In this document: piece by piece, positions 35,205-46,494 of the stretch
Layout: every line of letters starts with the position of its first letter
Position numbering within the stretch: the stretch's first letter is position 1
Origin: Companilactobacillus mishanensis
GTDB taxonomy: Bacteria; Bacillota; Bacilli; Lactobacillales; Lactobacillaceae
Assembly: GCF_003946505.1 (NCBI RefSeq)
Contig: NZ_RHON01000001.1
Coordinates: 310,001 to 374,000 of the forward strand
DNA length: 64,000 nucleotides
Reading direction: 5' to 3'
Translations under genes and position numbers: made by a program
Notes under the pieces: model-generated
The model's database searches: none
What the model was told of the DNA's origin: nothing
The model's input: the letters and a program-made list of their open reading frames with translations, nothing else

Positions 35205-38045
35205 CTATTTGACAGGAACTTGTTCCATCACATAGGCTTCAACTTCGTCGCCAATCTTGATGTCGTTATAGTTTTCGATAGTAATACCACATTCAAATCC
35301 TGATTTAACTTCTTTTACATCATCTTTGAATCGTTTAAGTGAAGCTAGCTTACCTTCATAAATAACAACGCTATCTCTAATAAGTCTTACTCCACTATCA
35401 CGTGTGATACTTCCACTGTTTACGATACATCCAGCAATTGTACCAATCTTAGAAACATTGTATGTTTCACGGACAGTTAAGTTACCAGTTACTTTTTCTT
35501 CATAAACAGGTTCGAGCATACCCTTCATAGCTGCTTCGATTTCATCGATAGCTTGATAGATAACTCTGTGAAGACGAATATCAACATTTTCTTCTTTAGC
35601 TTGTGTACGTGCTTGAGCTGTAGGTCTAACGTTAAATCCAATGATGATAGCGTTACTTGCAGAAGCAAGGTTAACATCACTTTCAGTAATTGCACCAACA
35701 GCTTGGTGAATAATATTTACACGAACGCCTTTAACTTCGATCTTCTTCAAACTTCCGGCAATGGCTTCAGCTGAACCTTGTACATCGGCTTTAATAATAA
35801 CGTCGACTGTCTTAAGTTCTCCCTCTTTCATTGTTTCGAATAAGTTATCTAACGTAACAGGGTTAGTATTTTGACGTTCCTTTTGAAGGGCACGACTAGC
35901 ACGCTCTTCACCAGCTGCACGAGCTGTTTTTTCATCAGCGAAGACAACAAACTTATCAGCTGATTCAGGAACATCATTAAGTCCAGTAATTTCAACTGGT
36001 TGTGAAGGCATAGCCTTCTTAACTTCTTTCAATCGATCGTTGGTCATAGTTCTGACACGACCAAAGGTATTACCTACAACAACTGGATCTCCAACATGTA
36101 GAGTACCTTGTTGTACAAGTAATGAAGCAACAGGTCCGCGACCCTTATCCAACTTAGCTTCAATAACAGTACCGACAGCTTTTTGTTCTGGATTAGCTTT
36201 CAATTCAAGAACATCAGCTTCAAGTAGAATCATTTCTAGCAATTGGTCAATATTTGTACCTTGTTTAGCAGAAATATTAACAAAGATAGTGTCACCACCA
36301 TAATCTTCAGGAATCAAATCATATTCCATCAATTGTTCAGTAACATGTTGTGGATTTGCACCTGGCTTATCGATCTTGTTAACTGCAACGATAATTGGGT
36401 CATTAGCAGCCTTAGCATGGTTAATAGCTTCAATTGTCTGAGGCATAACACCATCATCGGCAGCTACGACTAGAACAACGATATCAGTAATATCAGCACC
36501 ACGAGCACGCATATTTGTAAATGCAGCATGTCCAGGTGTATCCAAGAATGTGATTAAACGATCTTGAAGTCTTACTTGATAAGCACCGATATGTTGTGTA
36601 ATTCCACCAGCTTCACCAGCAGTAACATGGGTATGTCTCAAATGGTCAAGCAATGTTGTTTTACCATGGTCAACGTGTCCCATGATTGTAACAACTGGTG
36701 GTCTAGTAACAAGATTTTCAGTATTCTTTGTTTCAGCTTCAAAGTATTTGTCGATATCAGTAATATCTTCTTCAACTTTTTGCTCAGCATTAATACCGTA
36801 ATCTGTTGCTAATAATTCAATTGTATCTTTATCCAATGATTGGTTTTGGTTGATCATGATTCCAAGCATAAATAACTTCTTAACGATTTCTGCTGGTTCA
36901 CGATGCAATGTCTTACCCAAATCTTGAGCGTTCATACCCACTGTATAATTAAGTGTTTCTGGCAATGGACGTTCTTTTCTTTGTGGCATAACCTTCTTTG
37001 GTTCAGTACGTTTACGTTGTTGACGTTTTCTCTCTTTTTTCTTCTTACGAGTACCAAATGGGTTAGCTAAGTTAGTCTTATGACCAAAATTACGGTTTGG
37101 TGTTGCATTTGGCTTCTTGTATTCTGCCTTTGGAACTTCAACCTTTGGAGTTGGTGTAGTCGATGGCTTAGCTGCTGCAACTGGTTTACGAGTTGCATTA
37201 TTGTTAGAAGAATTATTTGAGTTTACTGGTCTATTATTGTTGTTATTAACACGTCTTGAATCGTTAGGACGATTGTTTGAATTGTTATTACGGTTATTCG
37301 AATTATTTCGTCTATTGTTGTTAGGACGGTTAGTAACACGACTAGCATCTTGGATATTTGTCTTGTACTTATCTAGATACTTATTACCAGCACTTTGTCT
37401 TGGTCTTGGTGCTTGAGCAGTTGTTTGATCACGTCTCTGATTATTGTTTGTACGACGATCACGAGATTGAAAACTTCTGTTGTTATTGTTGTTTCTATTG
37501 CCGTTGTTATTGTTATTACTATTGTTGTTGCGACTAGTATTGTTGTTATTACTGTTGTTATTTGGACGATTGTTTGAATGACTGTTAGTGTTATTCGAAC
37601 TGTGGTTATTATTGTTGTTATTGTTACGTCCATGATTGTTACTATTGTTGCTGTTATGGTTGTGTTCGAAATGACCCTTACCTTTGTTTGGATCACGTCT
37701 TACAGCAGTAATTTTAATTTTTGTCTTATGGTCACCACTTTCACCATTAGACTTTTCTGATGTGTTTTTTGCATCAGAATGAGCAGCTGCTTTATGGGCA
37801 GCTGGTTTTGTATTTTGTGTACTTGTTTTAGCACTTGAGGCTAGTTTAGCATTAGTTGCTACAGGTTTTGAACTTGTGGCTGGCTTACCACCTTTTAAGT
37901 TACTAACAAGTTTCTTTTCAGTTGCTTCATCAACTGAAGACATATGATTCTTAACATCAATACCTAGTTTGGCAGCAGCATCAAGTACAGCTTGATTTTC
38001 AACACTATTTTCTTTGGCAATAGTATAGATTCGTTTTTTGGCCAT
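35205..38045 (-). CDS. infB: Translation initiation factor IF-2
   Basis: GTPase that places initiator tRNA on the ribosome. At 946 residues it is long for a Firmicutes IF-2 because of an unusual linker. Residues 1-50 are an IF2_N domain; residues about 128-284 are extremely Asn-rich (39 of the 70 residues from 131 to 200 are Asn, by my count) mixed with Arg, Ser and His. After a basic stretch ([16 protein letters not shown]) comes a second IF2_N domain and the G domain: [44 protein letters not shown], followed by domains II-IV. The start MAKKRIYT follows AGGAGTG. It lies between ylxQ and rbfA. Confidence 0.96.
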   Translation of the reverse strand: MAKKRIYTIAKENSVENQAVLDAAAKLGIDVKNHMSSVDEATEKKLVSNLKGGKPATSSKPVATNAKLASSAKTSTQNTKPAAHKAAAHSDAKNTSEKSNGESGDHKTKIKITAVRRDPNKGKGHFEHNHNSNNSNNHGRNNNNNNNHSSNNTNSHSNNRPNNNSNNNNTSRNNNSNNNNNGNRNNNNNRSFQSRDRRTNNNQRRDQTTAQAPRPRQSAGNKYLDKYKTNIQDASRVTNRPNNNRRNNSNNRNNNSNNRPNDSRRVNNNNNRPVNSNNSSNNNATRKPVAAAKPSTTPTPKVEVPKAEYKKPNATPNRNFGHKTNLANPFGTRKKKKERKRQQRKRTEPKKVMPQRKERPLPETLNYTVGMNAQDLGKTLHREPAEIVKKLFMLGIMINQNQSLDKDTIELLATDYGINAEQKVEEDITDIDKYFEAETKNTENLVTRPPVVTIMGHVDHGKTTLLDHLRHTHVTAGEAGGITQHIGAYQVRLQDRLITFLDTPGHAAFTNMRARGADITDIVVLVVAADDGVMPQTIEAINHAKAANDPIIVAVNKIDKPGANPQHVTEQLMEYDLIPEDYGGDTIFVNISAKQGTNIDQLLEMILLEADVLELKANPEQKAVGTVIEAKLDKGRGPVASLLVQQGTLHVGDPVVVGNTFGRVRTMTNDRLKEVKKAMPSQPVEITGLNDVPESADKFVVFADEKTARAAGEERASRALQKERQNTNPVTLDNLFETMKEGELKTVDVIIKADVQGSAEAIAGSLKKIEVKGVRVNIIHQAVGAITESDVNLASASNAIIIGFNVRPTAQARTQAKEENVDIRLHRVIYQAIDEIEAAMKGMLEPVYEEKVTGNLTVRETYNVSKIGTIAGCIVNSGSITRDSGVRLIRDSVVIYEGKLASLKRFKDDVKEVKSGFECGITIENYNDIKIGDEVEAYVMEQVPVK

Positions 38046-38058
38046 CCTATCACACTCC

Positions 38059-38358
38059 TTATTTTTCCATAATTTCGTTTAACCTTCTAGCAATTCCAAG
38101 ATCAGTTATACCCATAACTTTCCTATCCTTACCAATTGATTTTTTTAACTCTTGACTCGTAAAAGATGCATTCAATGGAACTTTATAAAAATCAGTTTTG
38201 TTTGAAATCTCTTTTTTTGTTCTATCACTACAGTCACTTGCAATTATAACCAATTTCACGGTATTGTCACGAACTCCTTGCAAAGTTAGCTCTGTACCTG
38301 AAATAATTTTGCCAGCACAGACTGCAATTCCTAAGAAATTTAAGAAATCTTTTTTCAA
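38059..38358 (-). CDS. ylxQ: L7Ae-family ribosome-associated protein YlxQ
   Basis: A 99-residue RNA-binding protein of the L7Ae/L30e fold: [34 protein letters not shown] and the closing [18 protein letters not shown]. Such proteins bind kink-turn RNA; the cellular role of YlxQ is not settled. It overlaps the end of ylxR by ATGA and precedes infB by 13 bases, the standard position in nusA operons. Confidence 0.88.
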   Translation of the reverse strand: MKKDFLNFLGIAVCAGKIISGTELTLQGVRDNTVKLVIIASDCSDRTKKEISNKTDFYKVPLNASFTSQELKKSIGKDRKVMGITDLGIARRLNEIMEK

Positions 38359-38663
38359 TGTTTCTTACCTAAATCCCCGAATAAGTCCATTCTAGCCTTT
38401 TGATGGTCGACAAATTCAAACAACTCATCATAAAAATCAGGAGAAACCTTAGTAGAAAAAACTTTTTCAAGAATTTTCTTTGATTTGGCTTCTTTAACGG
38501 CTTCTGGATCTAATCCGACATATGCTCCTCGACCAGATTTCTTTCCAGTTGGATCAATGGAAATATTGCCATCTTTGTCTCTGACAATTCTCACCATTTC
38601 TCTTTTTGGATACATCTTATCTGTCAGCACATCTTTTCTCATAGGTATTTTTCGTGCTACCAA
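38355..38663 (-). CDS. ylxR: YlxR (RnpM) RNA-binding protein
   Basis: A 102-residue protein of the DUF448/YlxR family with RKIPMRKDVLTDKMYPKREMVRIVRD and KKSGRGAYV with VGLDPEAV. B. subtilis YlxR binds RNase P RNA. The family's usual CxxC-type start (RKC.VT) is here RKDVLTD, so the Cys is missing. I start at the TTG giving VARKIPMRK, since GGGGGG ends 6 bases upstream; an ATG two codons earlier would touch that site. It follows nusA by 13 bases and overlaps ylxQ by four. Confidence 0.85.
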   Translation of the reverse strand: MVARKIPMRKDVLTDKMYPKREMVRIVRDKDGNISIDPTGKKSGRGAYVGLDPEAVKEAKSKKILEKVFSTKVSPDFYDELFEFVDHQKARMDLFGDLGKKH

Positions 38664-38676
38664 ATCCATCCCCCCT

Positions 38677-39828
38677 TTATTCTTGATCAGTATCAGAATC
38701 TGAAGTTGTTGTATCTGTATTATCATCAGAATTGTTTTCTGGAATGTTCTCGACATCATCAATATCGACATCTTGGTCATTATCGTCAACAAATTCGACT
38801 TGTGATTCAGGCTTGATATCAATCTTATATCCTGTCAATTTAGCAGCAAGTCTAGCATTTTGACCTTTCTTACCAATTGCTAATGACAAATGATAATCAG
38901 GAACAATAACCATACATTGTTGTTTATCTGTTTCATCAAACTGAACAGCAATAACTTCAGCCGGATTCAAAGCATTAGCAATATAATCGACTGGATCATC
39001 GACATAAGGAACAACATCAATATTTTCGCCACTAAGTTCATCAACTACAGCTTGTACACGTGCACCCTTAGGTCCAACACATGTTCCAACTGGGTCAACA
39101 TCAGGATTATCTGATTTAACAGCAATCTTTGTCCTGTCTCCAGCTTCACGAGCAATAGAAACGATTTCTACTGTTCCATCATAAATCTCAGGAACTTCTT
39201 GTTCAAAAAGACGTTTTACCAAATCTGGATCTGTTCTTGAAACAAACACTTGTGGTCCCTTAGTTGCGTTCTCAACTTTCGTTACATAAACACGAACTCG
39301 ATCACGAGGGTTGTAAGTCTCATTTGGCATCTGATCATTCTTTGACATAACAGCTTCGATTTTACCAAAACTAATATATACAAATCTATTATCGCTACGT
39401 TCAACGATACCTTGAATTATTTCATGCTCATACTGACTATATTCATTATATATGATGTCACGCTCAGCTTCACGTACACGTTGCATAATTACTTGTTTAG
39501 CTGTTTGAGCAGCAATTCTACCAAAGTCTTTAGGTGTTACTTCATATCGAATATGATCACCTAATTCATAACCTTTACTCTTTTCTTGAGCTTGAGCCAA
39601 AGTAACTTCTAAACGTTCATCAGCGACTTCCTCAACAACTTCTTTAACAGAGTAAACGTGAATGTTACCTTTTTTTGCATCAAATTCTACTTCAACGTTT
39701 TGAGCTTGATTGTAATTACGTTTGTAAGCAGCAACAAGTGCGGCCTCAAGTGATTCGATCACATACTCTTTTTTGATACCTTTTTCTTTTTCAAGCGCAT
39801 CTAATGCGTCAACCATTTCTTTTGTCAT
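38677..39828 (-). CDS. nusA: Transcription termination/antitermination protein NusA
   Basis: RNA polymerase-bound factor governing pausing and termination. The 383-residue protein has the N-terminal polymerase-binding domain (EKGIKKEYVIESLEAALVAA), the S1 domain (GIVERSDNRFVYISFGKIEA), KH1 (VGTCVGPKGARVQAV) and KH2 (LAIGKKGQNARLAAKLTGYKI). From about residue 345 it ends in a strongly acidic Asp/Asn/Thr/Ser tail, with no folded repeat domain. The ATG follows AAGGAG. It lies 10 bases after rimP. Confidence 0.96.
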   Translation of the reverse strand: MTKEMVDALDALEKEKGIKKEYVIESLEAALVAAYKRNYNQAQNVEVEFDAKKGNIHVYSVKEVVEEVADERLEVTLAQAQEKSKGYELGDHIRYEVTPKDFGRIAAQTAKQVIMQRVREAERDIIYNEYSQYEHEIIQGIVERSDNRFVYISFGKIEAVMSKNDQMPNETYNPRDRVRVYVTKVENATKGPQVFVSRTDPDLVKRLFEQEVPEIYDGTVEIVSIAREAGDRTKIAVKSDNPDVDPVGTCVGPKGARVQAVVDELSGENIDVVPYVDDPVDYIANALNPAEVIAVQFDETDKQQCMVIVPDYHLSLAIGKKGQNARLAAKLTGYKIDIKPESQVEFVDDNDQDVDIDDVENIPENNSDDNTDTTTSDSDTDQE

Positions 39829-39838
39829 GCTATTCTCC

Positions 39839-40306
39839 TTAGAATTCTATCGCAAGTCGAATTTTTGCAATCTTATCTCTAGTAATGTTTACTTGCTTTT
39901 TAAGATTTTTAACTTTAATTGTGAGTTTGATTTCGTCATCCGTTACTTCGGTCAAAGTACCTTCGAATGCCTTACTACCATCAATTTTTTGATAGAGTGA
40001 AACATTAACATAATCACCTTCATAATTACTTAAATCTTCATCATTCTTGATGGGACGTTCTGCACCAGGAGATGAGACTTCAAGGTAATAAGCTGGATCA
40101 ATAGGATCTAACTCATCAAGCTTTTCACCATATTCTTCACTGATAAGTGCACAATCATCAATCGTGATTCCACCTTTTTTATCGGCGTAAACTCTTAAAT
40201 ACCAGTCACCACGTTCATGTACAAACTCCAAGTCAACTAAGAAAAAATCATGTTTTTCTAGGATTGGCTGTAAAATATCTTTCAATTCATCAATTTTATT
40301 GTTCAA
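39839..40306 (-). CDS. rimP: Ribosome maturation factor RimP
   Basis: Needed for 30S subunit maturation. The 155-residue protein has FFLVDLEFVHERGDWYLRVYAD, then GITIDDCALISEEYGEKLDE and YYLEVSSPGAERPI, the diagnostic RimP segment. I start at the TTG giving NNKIDELKD, since GGAGGG lies 7 bases upstream and the length fits the family; the frame is open further upstream, but without support. It heads the rimP-nusA-ylxR-ylxQ-infB cluster. Confidence 0.94.
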   Translation of the reverse strand: MNNKIDELKDILQPILEKHDFFLVDLEFVHERGDWYLRVYADKKGGITIDDCALISEEYGEKLDELDPIDPAYYLEVSSPGAERPIKNDEDLSNYEGDYVNVSLYQKIDGSKAFEGTLTEVTDDEIKLTIKVKNLKKQVNITRDKIAKIRLAIEF

Positions 40307-40332
40307 ATCGGCCCTCCAAAGTAATCGGCAAT

Positions 40333-40360
40333 AAAAAGAGTGAGCATTTCTGCTCACTCG
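40333..40360 (-). terminator. Terminator or leader hairpin between polC and rimP
   Basis: GAGTGAGCA and TGCTCACTC form a perfect 9-base stem on the minus strand, followed by TTTTTATT. It may end polC transcripts; since only 27 bases separate it from rimP, any promoter for rimP must lie upstream of it, so it could also be an attenuator. Confidence 0.8.
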
Positions 40361-40431
40361 TTCACGATAATCAACTGTAATATAATTTAACACACATGAC
40401 GCTAGAACGCAACCATGGAAAGCGTTGAAGC

Positions 40432-43400
40432 CTAAAATAGAGACAATTGATTTTCATCTGGCATTCCATCAAGTGCATGATTTTCTGTCATATATTCAAT
40501 TACTGTTTTAGAAACCTTACCTCTGATGCCCAAATCCTCTTTTGAAAGGAATGGTTGTTCTTCTCTAGCAGCAACTATTTGCTTAGCAACGTTGTCACCT
40601 AGGCCTGGAATAGCGTTGAAAGGTGCCAACAAAGTTTTGTCGTCGATAATTTTAAATTCAAATGCATCAGACTTTTCCAAGTCGACCATTTTTATATTAA
40701 AACCTCTTTCAAGACATTCGTTAGCAATTTCCAAAACCGTCAATAAATTCTTCTCTTTAGTTGAAGCTTCCATACCTTTATTATTGATCTCTTGCATGGC
40801 ATTTTTAACTGCCTGTTTACCTGAAGTCATGGCCACAAGGTCGTAATCATCAGCACGGACAGACATATATGCACTGTAATAGAACAATGGATAATGCACT
40901 TTGAAATAGGCAATACGTAATGCCATCAAAATATAAGCAGTCGCATGAGCCTTAGGGAACATATACTTAATTTTCAAACAAGATTCGATATACCAATCTG
41001 GCACATCAGCATCTTTCATCGCTTGTTTCCACTCATCTGGAATACCACGTCCTTTACGAACATGCTCCATAATTTGGAAAGCCATTTGTGAGTCCATACC
41101 CCAATGGATCAAATCCATCATGATATTATCACGACAACCGATAACTTCCTTCAGAGTAACAACACCTTTGTCTATCAATTCTTCAGCATTACCCAACCAA
41201 ACATCAGTACCATGGGATAATCCAGAAATCTGTAGTAATTCAGCAAATGTCGTAGGATGAGTTTTTTCTAACATTCCACGCACAAATCTCGTACCAAATT
41301 CGGGAACTCCCAGTGTACCCGTCTTAGAAAAAATCTGTTCCGGAGTAACACCAAGTGCTTCGGTTCCAGAGAACAAAGACATAACATCTTTATCATCAAC
41401 TGGAATAGTAAGCGGATCGATTCCTGATAAATCTTGAAGTGTACGGATCATCGTTGGATCATCATGACCCAGGATATCCAATTTCAAAATATTGTCATGG
41501 ATAGAATGGAAATCAAAATGCGTTGTTTTCCAAGCAGCATTTTGGTCATCCGCTGGAAATTGATATGGCGTGAAATCAAAAATATCCATGTAATCAGGAA
41601 CAACAATGATTCCGGCCGGATGTTGACCAGTTGTACGTTTAACACCTGTGGCACCCATTGCCAAACGAGTTTCTTCAGCATTTCTCAAATTTTGTTCAGT
41701 TGTCTCTTCATAATTTTTAACATATCCAAAAGCAGTCCTGTCAGCAATAGTACCAATTGTTCCGGCACGGAACACATGATCCTCACCAAAAAGTACTTTC
41801 GTATAATTATGTGCAACTGGTTGATAGTCACCAGAGAAGTTCAAATCAATATCAGGAACTTTGTCACCTTTAAAACCTAAGAAGGTTTCAAAGGGAATAT
41901 CTTGTCCATCTTTGACCAATTCAGTCCCACACTTAGGACATTTTTTATCCGGTAAATCAAATCCCGAACCTACTTCACCTTTGGTGAAGAATTCAGAATA
42001 TTTACACTTAGGACATCTATAATGGGGCGCCAAAGGATTAACCTCAGTAATTCCGGTCATTGTCGCAACGAAACTGGAACCAACGGAACCACGGGAACCA
42101 ACTAAGTATCCATCTTTATTTGATTTGTAAACTAAACGTTGTGAAATCAGATAGATAACTGAGAAACCATTTCCGATAATACTCTTCAATTCCCTATCCA
42201 TTCGTTTTTGAACAATTTCAGGCAATGGATCACCGTATAACTCATGTGCTTTGTTCAAAGTCAAATTGCGAATCTCATCTTCGGCTCCATCCATTTTGGG
42301 AGTATATAACTTATCTTTAACAGGCGAAATTTCGTCAATTGAATCCATTATTTTCTTAGGATTATCAACAATAATTTTTTTAGCTGTTGCTTCATCTAGG
42401 AAATTGAATTCATCAAACATTTCATTAGTCGTTCTAAATTGAACATCTGGCAATGTTTGTCTTGATAATGGATTACCCTTAACAGCTTTGATTACAATAT
42501 CTCGATAAATTTTGTCATGCTCATCTAGGTAATGAACATCTCCAGTAGCGACGACTGGCTTGTTGATTTCCTCACCAAGTTTAATGATATTCTTTAAAAT
42601 TTCTTCCAATGAGTTCTCATTATTAACAATTTTTGCATCAAGGAGATGTTGGTAAACAGGCTTTGGCATAACTTCAAGATAGTCATAATATTGCGCAACT
42701 TCACGGGTCTCGTCATAACCCTTTTGCATCATAGTTGTAAAGACTTCACCATCTTTACAGGCAGATCCAACAAGAATTCCCTTACGATATTTATTCAACA
42801 TCCTTCGAGGTACCCTGGCTGTCCGGTAATAATATTGTGTCATTGAATACGACACAATTTTAAACATATTTTTTAATCCTTCTTGAGTTTGCGCCATCAA
42901 AATAGCATGGCTAGGACGAGCTTGCTTGTATGCCTCTTCTCCACCAACGTGATCATTCAACTGCGAAATATTTGTCGTAGAAAATTTTGCTTCCAATTCA
43001 TCAAAAAGTTTATACATCAAATATCCAGTAGTTTCAGCATCAGAATTAGCTCTATGATGATGTTCCAAAACAATATTGTATTTTTTGGCTAAAGAATCCA
43101 ATTTGTGATTTCTATACTCCGAATGCAGAGTACGAGACATTTCCAATGTATCAATAACGGGCACGGACACACGGTGATGACCTAATCTTCCTAATGCTGA
43201 ATTCAAGAACCCAATATCAAAAGTAACATTGTGTCCAACCAAAACATCATCGCCAACAAAATCAATAAATTTCTGAATAATCGTTGCTTCATCAGGTGCA
43301 TTTTCCACCATGTCATCAGTAATACTAGTCAAATTTGTCGTAATTTCAGAAAGTGGATGACCTGGATTGATAAACTCGTCAAACGACTCCAGTATTTCCC

Positions 43401-44736
43401 CGTCTTTCATTTTTGTTGCAGCCAACTCAATAATACTGTCATAAACAGCTGATAATCCGGTTGTTTCAACGTCAAAAATCACATATTCAGCAGAATTCAA
43501 GTCTTCATCTCGTAGATTGTACGCGATTGGATTCCCTTCATCGACTAGATCGATTTCAACACCATAACCAATTTTTACACCAAATTTTTTACCGGCAGAA
43601 AACGCATCTGGGAAGGCTTGAAGTGCATGATGGTCTGTAATGGCAATTGCAGGTTGACCCCAATCACTAGCACGCTTAACTAAAGCGGTCGCACTTGGAA
43701 TTGCATCCATTTGGCTCATATTAGTATGTGCATGCAACTCAATCCGTTTTTCGCCTTCTTCAGCAGTGTCTTGGCGAGTATCATGCTTAATAATATTAAT
43801 ATCATTTGCCATAATGACCAATTCACGAGAAAAACTATCTTCTTGAATATTTCCACGAACTCTGACCCAAGCACCTTGATCTAATGCCTCAAAAAATGCT
43901 TCATCTTCTTCACCATTAGAAAATTTCTTAATACTGAATGATGAAGTATAATCAGTCACTTTTACAATCAATAACTGACGACCAGATTTTAACTTTCTAA
44001 CATCCTTGTCAAAAATATACCCCTCAACGACCTTGTTACGATCCTCTTCGTTAATTTCTGACATTGAAATAATTGGTGTATCATCAGTGATTTTACGACC
44101 AATTTTTTTGATATTACCAGCCGAAGCAGACTTAGCAGGTTTATTTTTTGATATCTCTTGAGCTTTAGTCTGAAATTCTTTCGTCTTTTCAGCGTTGGAT
44201 GCATTTAACTCGTCTATTTGAGCTTGTGACTGTGCTTCATCAACGTTTACCCGGATTTTAAAACTTGGGAAACCTAAATTACTGTACTCAGATTGAATAC
44301 TATTAATTAGCTCACCATCCATGAAATCAGCCATGAAACCGTTAGACACAGTCAAGAAAACCTGACCGTTTTCAAAATGTGGTGGGTTTTCGACCATTAA
44401 TTGGGAGACAACTGGTGAATTAACTTCAGCATGACTCAAGACATATTTCCAGTAATCGTGTACCAATTTCTCATCAAGTGGAGAATTAGGCACATTGATC
44501 GCAAAGTCAACATTCGCAATATCCTTAAATCCATTATTCAACGCTTCAGTAAAAATTTGGAAATCATTAAATTGAAGGACACTACTGAATTCAAAGAAAA
44601 AAGTCCACCTTCTAGATTTCTTGTGGACTTCCACTTTTGATAATTCTGCAGAATCAAAAATACTATTTGTCTGCAAAATATCATCAAGCTTTATTTGTTT
44701 GATCAGAATTTTAAATAATTCGTTATTATCTGACAT
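40432..44736 (-). CDS. polC: DNA polymerase III alpha subunit, Gram-positive PolC type
   Basis: Main replicative polymerase with built-in proofreading. The 1434-residue protein has N-terminal OB and NTD parts, a PHP domain ([15 protein letters not shown] near 335), the inserted 3'-5' exonuclease ([12 protein letters not shown] near 420; [12 protein letters not shown]), a zinc finger (CPKCKYSEF and CPKCGTEL near 905-945), the polymerase palm ([15 protein letters not shown]) and an OB-tau end ([15 protein letters not shown]). The ATG follows AAAGGT. It lies 37 bases after proS. Confidence 0.97.
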   Translation of the reverse strand: MSDNNELFKILIKQIKLDDILQTNSIFDSAELSKVEVHKKSRRWTFFFEFSSVLQFNDFQIFTEALNNGFKDIANVDFAINVPNSPLDEKLVHDYWKYVLSHAEVNSPVVSQLMVENPPHFENGQVFLTVSNGFMADFMDGELINSIQSEYSNLGFPSFKIRVNVDEAQSQAQIDELNASNAEKTKEFQTKAQEISKNKPAKSASAGNIKKIGRKITDDTPIISMSEINEEDRNKVVEGYIFDKDVRKLKSGRQLLIVKVTDYTSSFSIKKFSNGEEDEAFFEALDQGAWVRVRGNIQEDSFSRELVIMANDINIIKHDTRQDTAEEGEKRIELHAHTNMSQMDAIPSATALVKRASDWGQPAIAITDHHALQAFPDAFSAGKKFGVKIGYGVEIDLVDEGNPIAYNLRDEDLNSAEYVIFDVETTGLSAVYDSIIELAATKMKDGEILESFDEFINPGHPLSEITTNLTSITDDMVENAPDEATIIQKFIDFVGDDVLVGHNVTFDIGFLNSALGRLGHHRVSVPVIDTLEMSRTLHSEYRNHKLDSLAKKYNIVLEHHHRANSDAETTGYLMYKLFDELEAKFSTTNISQLNDHVGGEEAYKQARPSHAILMAQTQEGLKNMFKIVSYSMTQYYYRTARVPRRMLNKYRKGILVGSACKDGEVFTTMMQKGYDETREVAQYYDYLEVMPKPVYQHLLDAKIVNNENSLEEILKNIIKLGEEINKPVVATGDVHYLDEHDKIYRDIVIKAVKGNPLSRQTLPDVQFRTTNEMFDEFNFLDEATAKKIIVDNPKKIMDSIDEISPVKDKLYTPKMDGAEDEIRNLTLNKAHELYGDPLPEIVQKRMDRELKSIIGNGFSVIYLISQRLVYKSNKDGYLVGSRGSVGSSFVATMTGITEVNPLAPHYRCPKCKYSEFFTKGEVGSGFDLPDKKCPKCGTELVKDGQDIPFETFLGFKGDKVPDIDLNFSGDYQPVAHNYTKVLFGEDHVFRAGTIGTIADRTAFGYVKNYEETTEQNLRNAEETRLAMGATGVKRTTGQHPAGIIVVPDYMDIFDFTPYQFPADDQNAAWKTTHFDFHSIHDNILKLDILGHDDPTMIRTLQDLSGIDPLTIPVDDKDVMSLFSGTEALGVTPEQIFSKTGTLGVPEFGTRFVRGMLEKTHPTTFAELLQISGLSHGTDVWLGNAEELIDKGVVTLKEVIGCRDNIMMDLIHWGMDSQMAFQIMEHVRKGRGIPDEWKQAMKDADVPDWYIESCLKIKYMFPKAHATAYILMALRIAYFKVHYPLFYYSAYMSVRADDYDLVAMTSGKQAVKNAMQEINNKGMEASTKEKNLLTVLEIANECLERGFNIKMVDLEKSDAFEFKIIDDKTLLAPFNAIPGLGDNVAKQIVAAREEQPFLSKEDLGIRGKVSKTVIEYMTENHALDGMPDENQLSLF

Positions 44737-44754
44737 ATTTTACCTTTCGTAAAT

Positions 44755-44775
44755 AAAAAAGGCCTAAGCCTCATT
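44755..44775 (-). terminator. Weak hairpin plus T-run between proS and polC
   Basis: AGGC and GCCT pair around TTAG, followed by TTTTTTATTT on the minus strand. The stem is short, so it is a doubtful terminator. Confidence 0.35.
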
Positions 44776-46480
44776 ACTGATTCTTAAGCAATATTTTTAC
44801 TGAATTTACTAATTCATCTTTGTTTACTTCAATTGTTTCGCCGGTACTTCTAATCTTAAGTTCAACAATTGAATCGGCGGCCTTTTTACCAACAGTGATT
44901 CTAATAGGCATACCCATTAAATCTGAGTCTGCAAATTTAACACCAGGACGTTCGCCCCTATCATCGATCAAGACGTCATAACCTTCATCTTGAAGTAATG
45001 ATACTACTTCATCACTGAGTTTTCTTTGTGTATCATCTTTGTAATTAATAGGTACAACATGTACTTGGAATGGGGCCAAACGAACTGGCCAAATAATACC
45101 ATTCTCATCATTATGTTGTTCAATAATTGCTGACAACAAACGAGAAATACCGATACCATAACTACCCATAATGATAGGTTTTGCTTTTCCATTTTCGTCC
45201 AAGAATGTAGCACCAAAATCTTTAGAGAACTTAGTACCAAGTTTGAAAATATGTCCAATTTCAATACCACGATTGAATTTAAGAACACCTTTTCCATCAG
45301 GAGATTTCTCACCTTCTTTAACGATTCTTACATCGTTAAATTCAGGCATGTTTTCGCTAATATCTTCAAAGTTAGCATTGATGTAATGTTTGTTTTCAAC
45401 ATTTGGACCAAGTGCAAAGTTTGATAATCCTTCTAATGAGCTATCGTAAACGACACGAACATCATCACTCATTCCTTTAGGACCAATAAATCCAGGAACA
45501 CTGTGGAATAATGAAACTACTTGTTCAGGAGTTGCTTCGTCAAGGAAGTCAGCTTTGACCAAGTTCTTCAATTTAACGTCGTTTACTTGATAATCTCCAC
45601 GGATCATAACTAATACTGGTTTTTCATCAGCAATATAAGCTACAGCTTTCATGATCTTTGAAGCATCAATGTTTAGCAGTTGTGCCAAACCATCAATAGT
45701 GTGTACGTCAGGAGTATCAACAGTTTCGATTGCTTTATGTTCTTCAACAGGAAGTGGATCAAGTTTACTTGATGCCATCTCCAAGTTAGCTGAGTATTCA
45801 CTTGTATCTGAATAAGCAATTGTATCTTCACCAATTGCAGCAACAGCGTTAAATTCTTTAGAGTCTGTACCACCCATTGGACCAGCATCACCTAAAATAA
45901 TACGGTAGTCCAAACCACAAGCGTCAAATATATTACGGTATGCTTGCTCCATGTCGTTAAAAGCAACATCGAGTTGTTCTTGGTTTGCACTGAATGAATA
46001 GGCATCTTTCATAATGAATTCTCTACAACGTAGTAGTCCATAACGAGGACGATCTTCATCTCTATATTTAGCTTGCATTTGATAAAGCAAAACTGGTAGT
46101 TTTTTATAACTATTGAGGTTTTCCTTCATTACTGTTGTGAAAGTCTCTTCATGTGTAGGTCCAAGCATGAATTCACGATCATGACGATCTTTAAATGTGA
46201 ATAAAGTGTCTCCATAAGTCTCATAACGTCCACTTTCTTTCCAAAGATCAGCTGGAAGAAAAGCCGGCATGTTCATTTCAACACATTCGATTTTTGCCAT
46301 TTCTTTACGAATAATGTTTTCAATTTTTAAAATTACAGACCATGAGAGCGGTAGATAACTGTATGCTCCAGCAGCTACTTGTCTGATATAACCAGCACGT
46401 AGCATGAGTTGGTGACTTACAGCTTCTGCGTCAGAAGGTGTTTGTTTCAATGTAGGAATATACATTCGAGATTGTTTCAT
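44774..46480 (-). CDS. proS: Prolyl-tRNA synthetase
   Basis: Charges tRNA-Pro. The 568-residue class II enzyme has motif 1 (AAGAYSYLPLSWSVILKIE), motif 2 (YRDEDRPRYGLLRCREFIMKDAYSF), the YbaK-like editing insertion between about residues 225 and 400 (TIDGLAQLLNIDASKIMKAV; FLDEATPEQV), motif 3 (MGSYGIGISRLL), and the anticodon-binding domain (VRLAPFQVHVVPINY). This is the bacterial long form. It follows rseP by 14 bases and leads into polC. Confidence 0.97.
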   Translation of the reverse strand: MKQSRMYIPTLKQTPSDAEAVSHQLMLRAGYIRQVAAGAYSYLPLSWSVILKIENIIRKEMAKIECVEMNMPAFLPADLWKESGRYETYGDTLFTFKDRHDREFMLGPTHEETFTTVMKENLNSYKKLPVLLYQMQAKYRDEDRPRYGLLRCREFIMKDAYSFSANQEQLDVAFNDMEQAYRNIFDACGLDYRIILGDAGPMGGTDSKEFNAVAAIGEDTIAYSDTSEYSANLEMASSKLDPLPVEEHKAIETVDTPDVHTIDGLAQLLNIDASKIMKAVAYIADEKPVLVMIRGDYQVNDVKLKNLVKADFLDEATPEQVVSLFHSVPGFIGPKGMSDDVRVVYDSSLEGLSNFALGPNVENKHYINANFEDISENMPEFNDVRIVKEGEKSPDGKGVLKFNRGIEIGHIFKLGTKFSKDFGATFLDENGKAKPIIMGSYGIGISRLLSAIIEQHNDENGIIWPVRLAPFQVHVVPINYKDDTQRKLSDEVVSLLQDEGYDVLIDDRGERPGVKFADSDLMGMPIRITVGKKAADSIVELKIRSTGETIEVNKDELVNSVKILLKNQ

Positions 46481-46494
46481 GTGGTATGAGCCCC

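Noticed and set aside
37117..37760. Several open frames of Leu, Ile, Val and Thr on both strands across the infB linker
   Set aside because: They come from reading the Asn codon repeats in other frames; the hydrophobic look is an artefact of AAT/AAC runs.
38664..38822. N-terminal extension of YlxR by about 50 residues
   Set aside because: It overlaps the acidic tail of nusA in another frame, is low-complexity and has no counterpart in the family.
40400..40425. AACGC/GCGTT inverted repeat before the polC stop
   Set aside because: The 5-base stem has no T-run and is within chance expectation.
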